Below are positions 15,566 to 22,719 of a DNA stretch of 27,883 nt, in pieces. Position numbers and translations under genes: made by a program. Position 1 is the stretch's first letter. The number at the start of each line of letters is the position of its first letter. A model generated the notes under the pieces. That model saw only the letters and a list, made by a program, of their open reading frames with translations. It made no database searches and was not told the origin of the DNA. Source of the stretch: Myxococcales bacterium (lineage in GTDB: Bacteria > Myxococcota_A > Polyangia > Polyangiales > Polyangiaceae); NCBI GenBank assembly GCA_013298325.1, contig JAAFHJ010000009.1:1-27883 (forward strand). The letters are read 5' to 3'.

Positions 15566-16149
15566 GCCAAGGGCACACTCCCGTCATCGTTCCGCCGGCA
15601 GGCACCGCGACTTACAAGCGCATGCTCCGGAAGGAAACGTTGCGACGCAACGTTCCGCACGAGGCGAACTTCCTCAACATTACCGCCATGCTCGACATGA
15701 TGACGATCATCCTCGTCTTCTTGCTCAAGAGCATGTCGAGTTCGAACAGCGTCCCGCAATCGAACGACCTCAAGCTCCCGGCCAGCGTCCTCACTACGGA
15801 AGCTTCTCAGGAGGGTCTCCCGATTCTGATCACCAAAAAGGGGATCATCGTCGGGGAAAATGAGGTTGTTCCGGTACCGCCCGATGCCAGCAATGGCGTC
15901 GATGCTCAGTACAAGAAGAACGGCGCCAACGACCTCTACATCACCAAGCTCGGCACCGCGCTCTCGGGCTTCCGGGAGACCGACAAGGCGATCCGCACCG
16001 CGTCTGGCAAGGACCCGAACTCAAGCGAGGCGATCATCGTCGCCGACGAGAACACCCCATACCGCCTGCTTTGTGAGGTGCTCTACACCCTCGGGCAGAA
16101 CGAATTCGCGAAGTTCCACCTTATGGTGAATCAAGGCGCGAAGCAGTAG
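15562..16149 (+). CDS. ExbD/TolR-family protein, second of plus-strand cassette
   Basis: A 195-residue ExbD/TolR subunit with a longer basic cytoplasmic tail (about 36 residues), the helix FLNITAMLDMMTIILVFLLK with the conserved Asp at D45, a Ser/Asn-rich linker just outside the membrane, and a periplasmic domain ending in the typical DENTPYRLLCEVLYTLGQ segment. The Lys at the outer end of the helix is unusual but still within range of the family. It starts inside the previous gene (ATGA overlap) and is followed by a strong terminator. Confidence 0.9.
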   Translation: MSQGHTPVIVPPAGTATYKRMLRKETLRRNVPHEANFLNITAMLDMMTIILVFLLKSMSSSNSVPQSNDLKLPASVLTTEASQEGLPILITKKGIIVGENEVVPVPPDASNGVDAQYKKNGANDLYITKLGTALSGFRETDKAIRTASGKDPNSSEAIIVADENTPYRLLCEVLYTLGQNEFAKFHLMVNQGAKQ

Positions 16150-16172
16150 GACTCGGGACGATAGGTGTGCAG

Positions 16173-16209
16173 AGAGCCCTCGGACTTGCTCCGGGGGCTC
16201 TTCGCTTTT
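16173..16209 (+). terminator. Intrinsic terminator of the plus-strand TolQRR operon
   Basis: AGAGCCC (16173-16179) pairs with GGGCTCT (16195-16201), extended by CGGA/TCCG around a CTTGC loop, and is followed by TCGCTTTT. It starts 23 bases after the stop codon at 16149. Confidence 0.8.
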
Positions 16210-16225
16210 GGACTGCGTGAACCTC

Positions 16226-16261
16226 ACAAACGAAAAACGGGGCTGCGCTCAGCAACCCCGT
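16226..16261 (-). terminator. Intrinsic terminator of the lipoprotein gene
   Basis: On the minus strand ACGGGG (16261-16256) and CCCCGT (16242-16237), with inner GC pairs, are followed by TTTTCGTTTGTG. It lies 20 bases past the lipoprotein stop at 16282 and back to back with the terminator of the converging TolQRR operon. Confidence 0.85.
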
Positions 16262-16281
16262 CCTTCCCGTTCATCGACGCT

Positions 16282-16740
16282 TCAGAGCGGTGAGCAGTAG
16301 GTCGTCCCCGTAATCGGGTTCTTTGCACAGCACTCGCCGGCCCCGCCATTGCACGCGCTGCAGTCGTTCACCTTCGTGCAGAGCCCTGCTGCTCCCGCGC
16401 AGATCAGCGCTGAGGCGAGCTGGTCCGAGCAATTCGCCGCACCACCACCCCCTGCATCGGGCGGGTCGACGACCCCCGTGTCCGGCGGATCAACCACGCC
16501 GGTGTCGGCGGTTGCGTCGATGAGGCTGCCCGAATCGGTCGGACCGGCGTCCTTGGCGGCGTCGACGCCAGCGTCTTTTGCGCCACTGTCGACCTTTGCG
16601 TCGGTCCCCGCGTCCTTCACAACCACATCGTCATCGCCGTCGGCGCCTGACTCGGCGCAGGCGACGAGTGCAAGGAGAGGAAACGCGATAGAAACCGCGA
16701 GAATCGGACGGAGACGTACTGCCATGGTGGTCGGTTCCAT
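16282..16740 (-). CDS. Cys-rich secreted lipoprotein with Asp/Ala/Gly spacer
   Basis: A 152-residue protein with a lipoprotein signal peptide ending in the lipobox LVAC (Cys 28 from the first ATG). A long spacer of Asp/Ala/Gly/Thr residues follows, with repeats such as DAGVDAAKDAG and TGVVDPPD occurring in tandem. The last 50 residues hold eight Cys (including CSAC and CC), implying a small disulfide-bonded domain outside the cell. This plan is common among lipoproteins of Polyangia. The function is unknown. ATG 16725 (MAVRLRP) is an alternative start that keeps the signal peptide; neither has a strong ribosome-binding site. It ends at a clear terminator. Confidence 0.75.
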   Translation of the reverse strand: MEPTTMAVRLRPILAVSIAFPLLALVACAESGADGDDDVVVKDAGTDAKVDSGAKDAGVDAAKDAGPTDSGSLIDATADTGVVDPPDTGVVDPPDAGGGGAANCSDQLASALICAGAAGLCTKVNDCSACNGGAGECCAKNPITGTTYCSPL

Positions 16741-16855
16741 ATCTCACTCTATCCGACGTGCCAGAAGATTTTTCGCGCCGGTCACAAAAACGTTACGGCG
16801 CAAAACGGCTGGAAAGACCGCGTTGCGCCGCAAGATGCAGACCGTCGGGAGGGCG

Positions 16856-17590
16856 TCAGCGACGAACGCGGCCGCTCCCGTCGACGACATAGCCGCTTGG
16901 AAGGACCTTGCGAACCGGCTCCTGCTCGTCATCCCGAAGAAACCAGCCTTTGAGGGCGAGCCCTTCGGCGATCTTTCCACGGATCCGCACGCTTTCCTCG
17001 TCGACCAGGCGTGCCACGAGCGGAGCCCTCGCCGCTTCGTCGTCTTGGGCGAAGAGCGTCGCCACCGCATGAAAGCGGGCCGTTTCGAGGGTGTCGTCGA
17101 GGTAGGGGGCGACCGCGGCGATGATGCGCGGGTCCTGTTGTTCTTCCAGGGCGGCGAGGAGTTGAAGCTTCGGGTCAGAGAACTTTCGATAGTCGGTGTC
17201 CCAGGGTTCAAGCCAGGCAAGGACTTCGCCGACGTACTCTTCGGGGCCGAGGAGCTCTTTGATCACGCGAAGCGGCCAGGCGACACTCTCCGCCTTCTTG
17301 ACGAAGTTACGAATAGGTTCGAGGGCTTCGTCGCCGGCGCGGAGCACGCCGCGAAAGGCGATGTCCTTCTCCTCCTGGTCGGAAATCGACGGGTCGACCT
17401 GGAAGGTGAAGCGCTTGAGCAGCGCCGCCACGGCCTCTTTGGTGCCGAGTTCGCTCAGGGCGCTGAGGGCTTCCACGCGGTCGTAAGTCTGGGCGCGCTT
17501 GTCGTTCGCGCGCTCCGAGAACTTGTCAGCCGCGTTGCTCTTGCGCGCTCCGCCGTCTTTGTTGCTCTTGAAAAGGTCGAAGAAGCCCAA
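16856..17590 (-). CDS. HEAT-repeat protein (TTG start)
   Basis: A 244-residue soluble helical protein. Paired helices with repeat-like spacing are visible (for example YDRVEALSALSELGTKEAVA, then IRNFVKKAESVAWPLRVIKEL, then ARFHAVATLFAQDDEAARAP and VRIRGKIAEGLAL), the pattern of HEAT/PBS-lyase-type repeats that act as scaffolds. The start is inferred: TTG at 17590 with AAGGG nine bases upstream gives MGFFDLFKSNKDG, a natural N-terminus that I recall for myxobacterial relatives; the longer frame to 17698 is Arg-rich and begins inside non-coding-looking DNA. It lies between a receptor-like gene and a lipoprotein gene on the same strand. The partner is unknown. The 191-base gap upstream contains a TTCAAAGAATTCGAA dyad but no clear promoter. 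Confidence 0.75.
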   Translation of the reverse strand: MGFFDLFKSNKDGGARKSNAADKFSERANDKRAQTYDRVEALSALSELGTKEAVAALLKRFTFQVDPSISDQEEKDIAFRGVLRAGDEALEPIRNFVKKAESVAWPLRVIKELLGPEEYVGEVLAWLEPWDTDYRKFSDPKLQLLAALEEQQDPRIIAAVAPYLDDTLETARFHAVATLFAQDDEAARAPLVARLVDEESVRIRGKIAEGLALKGWFLRDDEQEPVRKVLPSGYVVDGSGRVRR

Positions 17591-17781
17591 GATCTGATCC
17601 CTTTGTAGCGACACGCCGCTAGGGCACCGAAGGTACCCCAACAAGGTCGTCCTCGCCCGCAAGCGGATCGAGGAACACGTTCGTCTCCGCCCGGCCAAGC
17701 GCCGGAACGGAGAGCAAATTCAAAGAATTCGAAGCCCGCCCATTCCGAGCGACGGCGCGGAAGGTGGTGCCGCGAACTCGT

Positions 17782-19164
17782 TCACGCAAGGGGGACAGCG
17801 AGAAGGCTCACTTCTTTCCCGTTCGATTGCACCCGGTAGCGTACCGGCCGCCCGAGGGCCTTCGCCTGCTCGGCCTCCATCGCCTCAATGCGCCCGCGGA
17901 ACATCGCATCGGTAATCGCCGAGGTATCCTCGCCAAGTAGCTGCTTTGCTTGGATGTATTCGCCAAACAAGCGTGCGTAGTAGGCTTCCGCCGGCTCCGT
18001 CGCAAGGCCGTCGCCGGACGTCTCGCCAACAAGGCTCGCCGCCGGCGGACGCTGGGAGGGTACGGAGACTCGCCCCTCCTCGTCGGTGTTGTCTTCTTCA
18101 ACGCCCATGAGTTTGTTCAACAACTGGTCGATGCGGAAGGCGAGGCCGCCGAGTTCCGGGTGGACCATGTTGAAGCGCTTGTCGGCCTGGCCATTGAGGA
18201 TGGCGAGGAGGCCCTCTTCGAGTTCGGCGATGGGGCGAGCGATGTGATTTCCGAGGAAAATTCCGCCCGCGATGACCATCACGAGACCGAGAACCGTCGC
18301 ACCGAGAATGCCGTAAGGGACCGAGGCGGCCGCCGGGAGGAGGACCTCCGGGGCGACCACGGCGACAACGAAGGAGTGGCCGTCGCCAAAGCTTCCGAGC
18401 GGGCCAAGACCGGCACCGGCAACCGACGTTGCGCGACCGCCGTCGAGGGTCTCTTTGACGCTCGACTTCGCGGCGGTAAGGACGGCCGCCTTGGTGCTCT
18501 CCGAGGCGCCGGCCGAGCTGCCAATGGCCGCACCCGCCTTGTCGACGACGACAATCCCCTTCGATCCCGAATCGTTACGCGCGAGGGCGTCGTTCAAGTT
18601 GACGCCGAGGAGCAGTGCCCCCGCCGGCTTCCCCTGCCCGTCAACGACCGGCGACCAGGAACCGAGGTAGAGGACGTTTCCGTCCTTCTTCACGAAGATG
18701 TCCGAACCGCCGAGGCCCTTGCTGACGGCATCTTTGAAGGCGGGGTCGACGTTCCCGAGGTTTTCATCACGACCACCGTCGGTGCCGTTGCGGCCGAGCG
18801 TGACACCGTTCGCGTCGACGAACGTGACAATCGCAGGCTGGGCGCCGAGTTCCCGCCGTCCACGGGCTTCCTCAAAGAGCTTGTCGCAGAGGGCGCGGGC
18901 GGCGTCGCCACGCGCTGCGGGAGTCGCGCGACCGAGCACATCGATCACCGCCGCGTCGTGGGCGTGGCTCGCGAGCCAGTGCTCCGACGCGACGGCGTCG
19001 ACCTGGAGGCGGGCGGCGACCGCCTCGGCATCCCCTTTGGCGCGCGCGGAAATCAACGCCGGGTCGCGGTTGGCGGCATCCAACTGGCCGCGAACGAACA
19101 AAAAGGCGAATAGCCCGGTCAAGGCGACGATGACGGAATAGACCGCGATGATTCTAGAGCGCAT
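17782..19164 (-). CDS. Receptor-like membrane protein with HAMP-type region, MXAN_5187-like
   Basis: A 460-residue protein with the topology of a chemoreceptor or sensor: transmembrane helix 1 (about 4-24), a large periplasmic domain of Cache-like look (including PAIVTFVDANGVTLGRNGTD and VLYLGSWSPVVDGQGKPAGA), helix 2 (about 279-303) and a HAMP-like segment starting IARPIAELEEGL. There is no kinase, cyclase or methyl-accepting domain; instead the C-terminus (about 395-460) has YYARLFGEYIQAKQLLGED and RPVRYRVQSNGKEVSLLAVP, which I recall as the pattern of the MXAN_5187 C-terminal domain. ATG 19164 is the only Met before helix 1; GGGGAGG lies 12 or more bases upstream. The output mechanism is unknown. 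Confidence 0.75.
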   Translation of the reverse strand: MRSRIIAVYSVIVALTGLFAFLFVRGQLDAANRDPALISARAKGDAEAVAARLQVDAVASEHWLASHAHDAAVIDVLGRATPAARGDAARALCDKLFEEARGRRELGAQPAIVTFVDANGVTLGRNGTDGGRDENLGNVDPAFKDAVSKGLGGSDIFVKKDGNVLYLGSWSPVVDGQGKPAGALLLGVNLNDALARNDSGSKGIVVVDKAGAAIGSSAGASESTKAAVLTAAKSSVKETLDGGRATSVAGAGLGPLGSFGDGHSFVVAVVAPEVLLPAAASVPYGILGATVLGLVMVIAGGIFLGNHIARPIAELEEGLLAILNGQADKRFNMVHPELGGLAFRIDQLLNKLMGVEEDNTDEEGRVSVPSQRPPAASLVGETSGDGLATEPAEAYYARLFGEYIQAKQLLGEDTSAITDAMFRGRIEAMEAEQAKALGRPVRYRVQSNGKEVSLLAVPLA

Positions 19165-19555
19165 GCGACTGTGAATCCTCCCCGAGGAACGGCTCGGCCC
19201 GAAACGCGAGGTCTTGTCAGGCGATAGCCGGGTGAACACTCGGCGGAATCGCGATTGCCGAGCGGTAGCTCGGCGGAAATGCAGCCGCCGAGAGGGCCTC
19301 GGCAGACGTGGAATTCTCCCGGTGGCGCGAAAATCCGCGCCTCGCTGGCGCGCCACAAGGACGCCCCAAGCAAGCGGGGTGACGCGAGGTCGCGCTTCGC
19401 CCGGAAGTTTCGAGAGAGTACCTTTCTCTGGCCATCCGTTTCAACCTTCCGTTGGAGGCATCTCCGGTTCCCCGACCGATTGGCGGCGGCTCCAGGGATG
19501 GTGGCGATTTCAGTCCTCGATTTGCGCCGCGCCGCGCCGTACCGTCCGCTTCCCC
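19165..19555. other. 391-bp divergent intergenic region
   Basis: This stretch separates the receptor-like gene (-) and the deacetylase gene (+). The plus frame is open from 19214 into the deacetylase but its 114 residues are Arg/Ser/Gly-rich and look non-coding. Apart from the 30-bp repeats listed separately I see no clear promoter. The deacetylase ATG has no ribosome-binding site; a weak TACCGT at 19540-19545 would be placed for a leaderless transcript. Confidence 0.4.
19238..19303. repeat. Two 30-bp repeats with internal dyads, plus a half copy
   Basis: CTCGGC occurs at 19239, 19269 and 19298, and its complement GCCGAG at 19257 and 19287, giving a period of 29-30 bases. The second unit is a perfect dyad, CTCGGCGG, eight bases, CCGCCGAG (19269-19292). 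The units are not identical between the arms. They sit 75-140 bases upstream of the receptor gene, a place suited to paired regulator sites. Confidence 0.45.
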
Positions 19556-20602
19556 ATGAGCGACTCCCCCCGGCCGATCCTGCTCCTCTCGGACCCTCGG
19601 TTTTCGGCGCACAAGCCGGTCGGGCACCACCCGGAGCGCCCTGAACGTCGCCAGGCGGCCGAGGACGGCGCACGCCAAGCGCAGGACCTTCACGGTAACC
19701 CGTTGGAGTACCTCACAATTCCGCCCCGCGCGGCGACCGACGACGAGCTCCTCCGCGTCCACACACCGGCCCTCCTCGCGAATCTCCAGGGGTGGGTGGG
19801 GCGGACGGGGAACATCGATCCGGACACCTACGTCGGCGCCGAAAGCGTGGCGGTCGCTCGGGACGCCGTCGGCGGAACGATTGATCTTGTTTCACGAATT
19901 CTCGATGGGGAGGCAAAGCAGGGGCTCGCCCTCGTGCGCCCGCCCGGTCACCACGCCGAGCGGAATCGCTCGATGGGCTTCTGCCTCGTGAACAACGTCG
20001 CCGCCGCAGCCGCGGCAGCCCGCGCCCGGGGGCTCGCGCGGGTGGCGATCGTCGATTTCGACGTCCATCATGGGAACGGGACCCAGGATATTTTCTGGGA
20101 AGATCCGACGGTTCTGTATGTGTCGACCCACCAGTGGCCCTTCTATCCGTCGACGGGGAAGCGCGGCGAGCGCGGCGAAGGGGCCGGGGAAGGGTTCACC
20201 GTCAACGTGCCGCTCGACGAAGGGTCCGACGACGCCGTCTACCGGGGCGCCTTTGAGCGGGTCGTCGTCCCGGTCCTCGACGCGTTCGCGCCAAATCTTG
20301 TGTTGGTGAGTGCCGGTTACGATGCTTCCATGCGCGATCCCCTCGGGCAGATGCGCCTGTCGGCGGAGGCGTTTGGGTGGATGACCGAGCAGCTGAAGGC
20401 GGTTGCCGACCGCCATAGCGATGGCCGGATCGCCCTCGCCCTCGAAGGGGGCTACGACCTCCCTTCCCTCACGAGCGGCGTCCGTGCGAGCGCGGAGGCG
20501 CTTGCCGGGAAACATTTTGAAATTGCTCAAGATCTTGACGCAGCGACCATTGGTGCCGCCGTCGGTGCCGCCAAGCGATACTGGCCGGTTGTCGGCGGGT
20601 GA
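19556..20602 (+). CDS. Histone-deacetylase-family (class II-like) amidohydrolase
   Basis: A 348-residue zinc hydrolase of the arginase/deacetylase fold that removes acyl groups from amines such as acetyl-lysine or acetylpolyamines. Active-site motifs are intact: RPPGHHA with the His pair H132-H133, DVHHGNGT with zinc ligands D169 and H171, SAGYD with zinc ligand D256, and EGGYD with the transition-state Tyr Y300. The N-terminal HPERPERRQA pattern is also typical. The start ATG 19556 matches family N-termini (LLLSDPRFSAHKPVGHHPERP) but lacks a ribosome-binding site, so translation may be leaderless or start nearby. The substrate cannot be told from sequence. tRNA-His follows downstream. Confidence 0.93.
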   Translation: MSDSPRPILLLSDPRFSAHKPVGHHPERPERRQAAEDGARQAQDLHGNPLEYLTIPPRAATDDELLRVHTPALLANLQGWVGRTGNIDPDTYVGAESVAVARDAVGGTIDLVSRILDGEAKQGLALVRPPGHHAERNRSMGFCLVNNVAAAAAAARARGLARVAIVDFDVHHGNGTQDIFWEDPTVLYVSTHQWPFYPSTGKRGERGEGAGEGFTVNVPLDEGSDDAVYRGAFERVVVPVLDAFAPNLVLVSAGYDASMRDPLGQMRLSAEAFGWMTEQLKAVADRHSDGRIALALEGGYDLPSLTSGVRASAEALAGKHFEIAQDLDAATIGAAVGAAKRYWPVVGG

Positions 20603-20708
20603 GACGGGCCGGAGTTCTCCGCAAACGGACCTATGAAGGCGGATGCGTCGATTCCTCTTGCGCCGGCGCGCCGAGTTCGATAGCTCGCCGCGTGTACTTC
20701 ACGTACGC

Positions 20709-20781
20709 GGTGGGTGTAGCTCAGTGGTAGAGCGCTGGATTGTGATTCCGGATGCCGCGGGTTCAAGCCCCGTCACTCACC
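20709..20781 (+). tRNA. tRNA-His (anticodon GTG)
   Basis: A full cloverleaf can be folded. The acceptor stem GTGGGTG (20710-20716) pairs with CACTCAC (20774-20780) with one G-U pair. The D arm is GCTC/GAGC, the anticodon stem CTGGA/TCCGG holds loop TTGTGAT with anticodon GTG, and the T arm is GCGGG/CCCGT with loop TTCAAGC. The extra G at 20709 opposite C 20781 is the G-1:C73 identity pair of tRNA-His. CCA is not encoded (CCGCA follows). A terminator lies 17 bases downstream. Confidence 0.96.
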
Positions 20782-20797
20782 CCGCAAGAAACCTTGA

Positions 20798-20826
20798 AAG
20801 CCTCCGAGTCTCTCGGGGGCTTTTTC
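20798..20826 (+). terminator. Intrinsic terminator after tRNA-His
   Basis: AAGCCTCCGAG (20798-20808) pairs with CTCGGGGGCTT (20812-20822) around TCT, with one G-U pair, and the second arm runs into TTTTTCG. It ends about 30 bases before the next start codon, so the thioesterase gene is either expressed by read-through or has a promoter embedded nearby. Confidence 0.92.
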
Positions 20827-20854
20827 GTGCGACTTCTCATCCTGGAGAGCCACC

Positions 20855-21400
20855 ATGAGCGCCGTCGACCATCCCCACCCGCCCACGATTTCGGGGATGA
20901 CGGGCGGCTCCCTTTTTGGTCCCAACAATCGCTGTTTCGCCTGTGCGCCGGACCACCCGAGCGGCCTCCGGATGCAGTTTTCCGTGGAAAACCCGGTCAC
21001 GGAGACGGCCGAGCTTGCCCTACGCGGCACCGCGGTACTCAGTTCGTTTGTGCCGGGCGACTTGCATCAAGGGGCCTCCAACATGATGCACGGCGGCCTC
21101 TTGACGACCTTCGCCGACGAACTCGCCGTCTGGACGATTGTGCTCCTGCGCGGCCACTTCGGCTTTACCGGCACGATGAATTCGCGCTTCTTGCGCCCGA
21201 TTCGGCTGGGCGTCCCGCTCCTTGGCCGCGGATCGATCACGCGAAACCTGGCCCGTCTCGTCGATGTGGAGGTCGCCGTGACGCAGGCCGAGGAGCTCGC
21301 ATTTACGAGCAAAATGACGTTTGTGCTGCCCGACCGCGCCGGCGCCGAGAAGATGATGAACGCCCCCCTCCCCGACGAGTGGCTGCGCTACTTCCGGTAA
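20855..21400 (+). CDS. Hotdog-fold thioesterase (PaaI-like)
   Basis: A 181-residue protein of the acyl-CoA thioesterase hotdog family. It has the N-terminal NNRCFACAPDHPSGLRMQF pattern (Cys 27 and 30), common in PaaI/4HBT-like proteins, the central-helix motif MMHGGLLTTFADELAVW (78-93, with candidate catalytic Asp/Glu at 88-89), and the following strands FTGTMNSRFLRPIRLGVPLL. GGAG precedes the ATG by seven bases. It converges on the HD-domain gene with only seven bases between stops and no visible terminator between them. The acyl substrate is unknown. Confidence 0.85.
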   Translation: MSAVDHPHPPTISGMTGGSLFGPNNRCFACAPDHPSGLRMQFSVENPVTETAELALRGTAVLSSFVPGDLHQGASNMMHGGLLTTFADELAVWTIVLLRGHFGFTGTMNSRFLRPIRLGVPLLGRGSITRNLARLVDVEVAVTQAEELAFTSKMTFVLPDRAGAEKMMNAPLPDEWLRYFR

Positions 21401-21407
21401 TGAGCGT

Positions 21408-22679
21408 TTAGGCGAGCGCCTGAATGACTTCGTCGCGGAGTTCGGGTCGCATCAAGATGCGCACCCGCTCGAGGCGCTCGTTTGCGAGGCGCCCGAGGAG
21501 GAAGCTCACGTCGGCAAGTGGGCGGACCGGCCCCTTCTGAAAGACGACAAGGAGTTCCTCCTTCTTCGTATTGACCGGCGTGTCCCCCGCCACATCCAGA
21601 CCGACCGACCACGCCGGATCAAAGCCCCGCGCGGCGGCGATCTCGCGGGCGATCTCGAAGGCGCGTTCCCGCCCATCCGGCGTCGCCTGTTCGCCGAAAA
21701 GCTCAAGGGTTTTATAGAGGGAACGGACGCGTGCCCGCTTGCAGAGCTCGGCGAGGATCGGGTCGGGCCCCTCCTCCCAGGCGCGCATCGCCACTTCGAG
21801 GGTGGCGTCGTCGAGGACGAGGTAATCGGCGAGCGGAATTTCGGCGCCAAACGCGGCGAGCTGCATGGCGCGCGGCGTCTGCGGGAGGCGTGTGCCATCG
21901 GCGAGGAGGTTGTTGGCTCGCCGGAGCGCAAGCTTCACCATCCACTCGGCGGCGCGGGTCGCCTTGTGGAGGTAGACCTGCTGAAACATGAAAAGGCGCG
22001 CAAGAAGGAACGCTTCAATGGCGGGAAGTCCCTTGGCGCCGTCGATGGCAAGCGACTCCGCCGGTCCAAAACGGAGGCTGCGAAGGAGCCAGTCGAGGTC
22101 GAACTTCCCGTAGCCGACGCCGGTAAAATGGGCGTCGCGCAAGAGGTAGTCGCAGCGGTCGACGTCAAACATGCCGCTGACCGCTTTTGCCAAGTAAGGG
22201 AGCTCGTGCTCGCCGCGGACAAGGGCGGCGACGCGCATCGGCATTTTCGGGTCGTGGGAGGCGAGCGCCTGGTGGACCTCCGTCGACGGATCGAGGAGGA
22301 CGCGCTCCGTCCAGACCTCGTGATGGGGGGCGCCGGGGAGCGAGTCCTCAAAGAGGTGCGAGTAAGGGCCGTGGCCGACGTCGTGCAAAAACGCGGCGGC
22401 AAGCGCGTCGCGGGCGCTCTGGGAGGTGACGCGCTGCCAAAAGGGGAGCTGCTCGTGGATCGCCCGCAGGCGCACAAGCAGCTTCTTCATCACGTAGGCG
22501 GCGCCGATCGCGTGGGAAAAGCGCGTGTGTTCGCCGCCAGGGAAGGCCGAGCAGGCGACCCCGAGCTGCTTTACGCGCCGAAGCCGCTGGACCTCCGCGG
22601 TATCCATCAAACGCGGAAGAACGGCTTCTTCCTCCGACTCAAAGCTCACAAGTCCGTGGACAGGATCACGCAGAATCAT
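21408..22679 (-). CDS. HD-domain phosphohydrolase, SAMHD1/dGTPase-like
   Basis: A 423-residue metal-dependent phosphohydrolase. The HD metal site is complete: H56 in HTRFSHAIGA, H99-D100 in FLHDVGHGPYSH, and D174 in FDVDRCDYLLRD, the arrangement of SAMHD1 and related dNTP triphosphohydrolases; Y178 fits the SAMHD1 catalytic-pocket Tyr. The opening RDPVHGLVSF is typical of this subgroup, whose members hydrolyse dNTPs or related nucleotides. AGGA lies five bases before the ATG. It follows nadA after 40 bases on the same strand and is probably co-transcribed with it. A role in nucleotide-pool control is an inference from the family. Confidence 0.88.
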   Translation of the reverse strand: MILRDPVHGLVSFESEEEAVLPRLMDTAEVQRLRRVKQLGVACSAFPGGEHTRFSHAIGAAYVMKKLLVRLRAIHEQLPFWQRVTSQSARDALAAAFLHDVGHGPYSHLFEDSLPGAPHHEVWTERVLLDPSTEVHQALASHDPKMPMRVAALVRGEHELPYLAKAVSGMFDVDRCDYLLRDAHFTGVGYGKFDLDWLLRSLRFGPAESLAIDGAKGLPAIEAFLLARLFMFQQVYLHKATRAAEWMVKLALRRANNLLADGTRLPQTPRAMQLAAFGAEIPLADYLVLDDATLEVAMRAWEEGPDPILAELCKRARVRSLYKTLELFGEQATPDGRERAFEIAREIAAARGFDPAWSVGLDVAGDTPVNTKKEELLVVFQKGPVRPLADVSFLLGRLANERLERVRILMRPELRDEVIQALA

Positions 22680-22719
22680 CAGATCCTGCGTTACCAGACC
22701 AGAAACAAAGACGAAAGCG

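Noticed and set aside
19214..19555. N-terminal extension of the deacetylase
   Set aside because: The 114 residues are Arg/Ser/Gly-rich, with no domain, and overlap the repeat-containing control region.
20709..20830. Integration site at tRNA-His
   Set aside because: tRNA 3' ends are frequent attachment sites, but no integrase, phage gene or repeated tRNA end is seen nearby.
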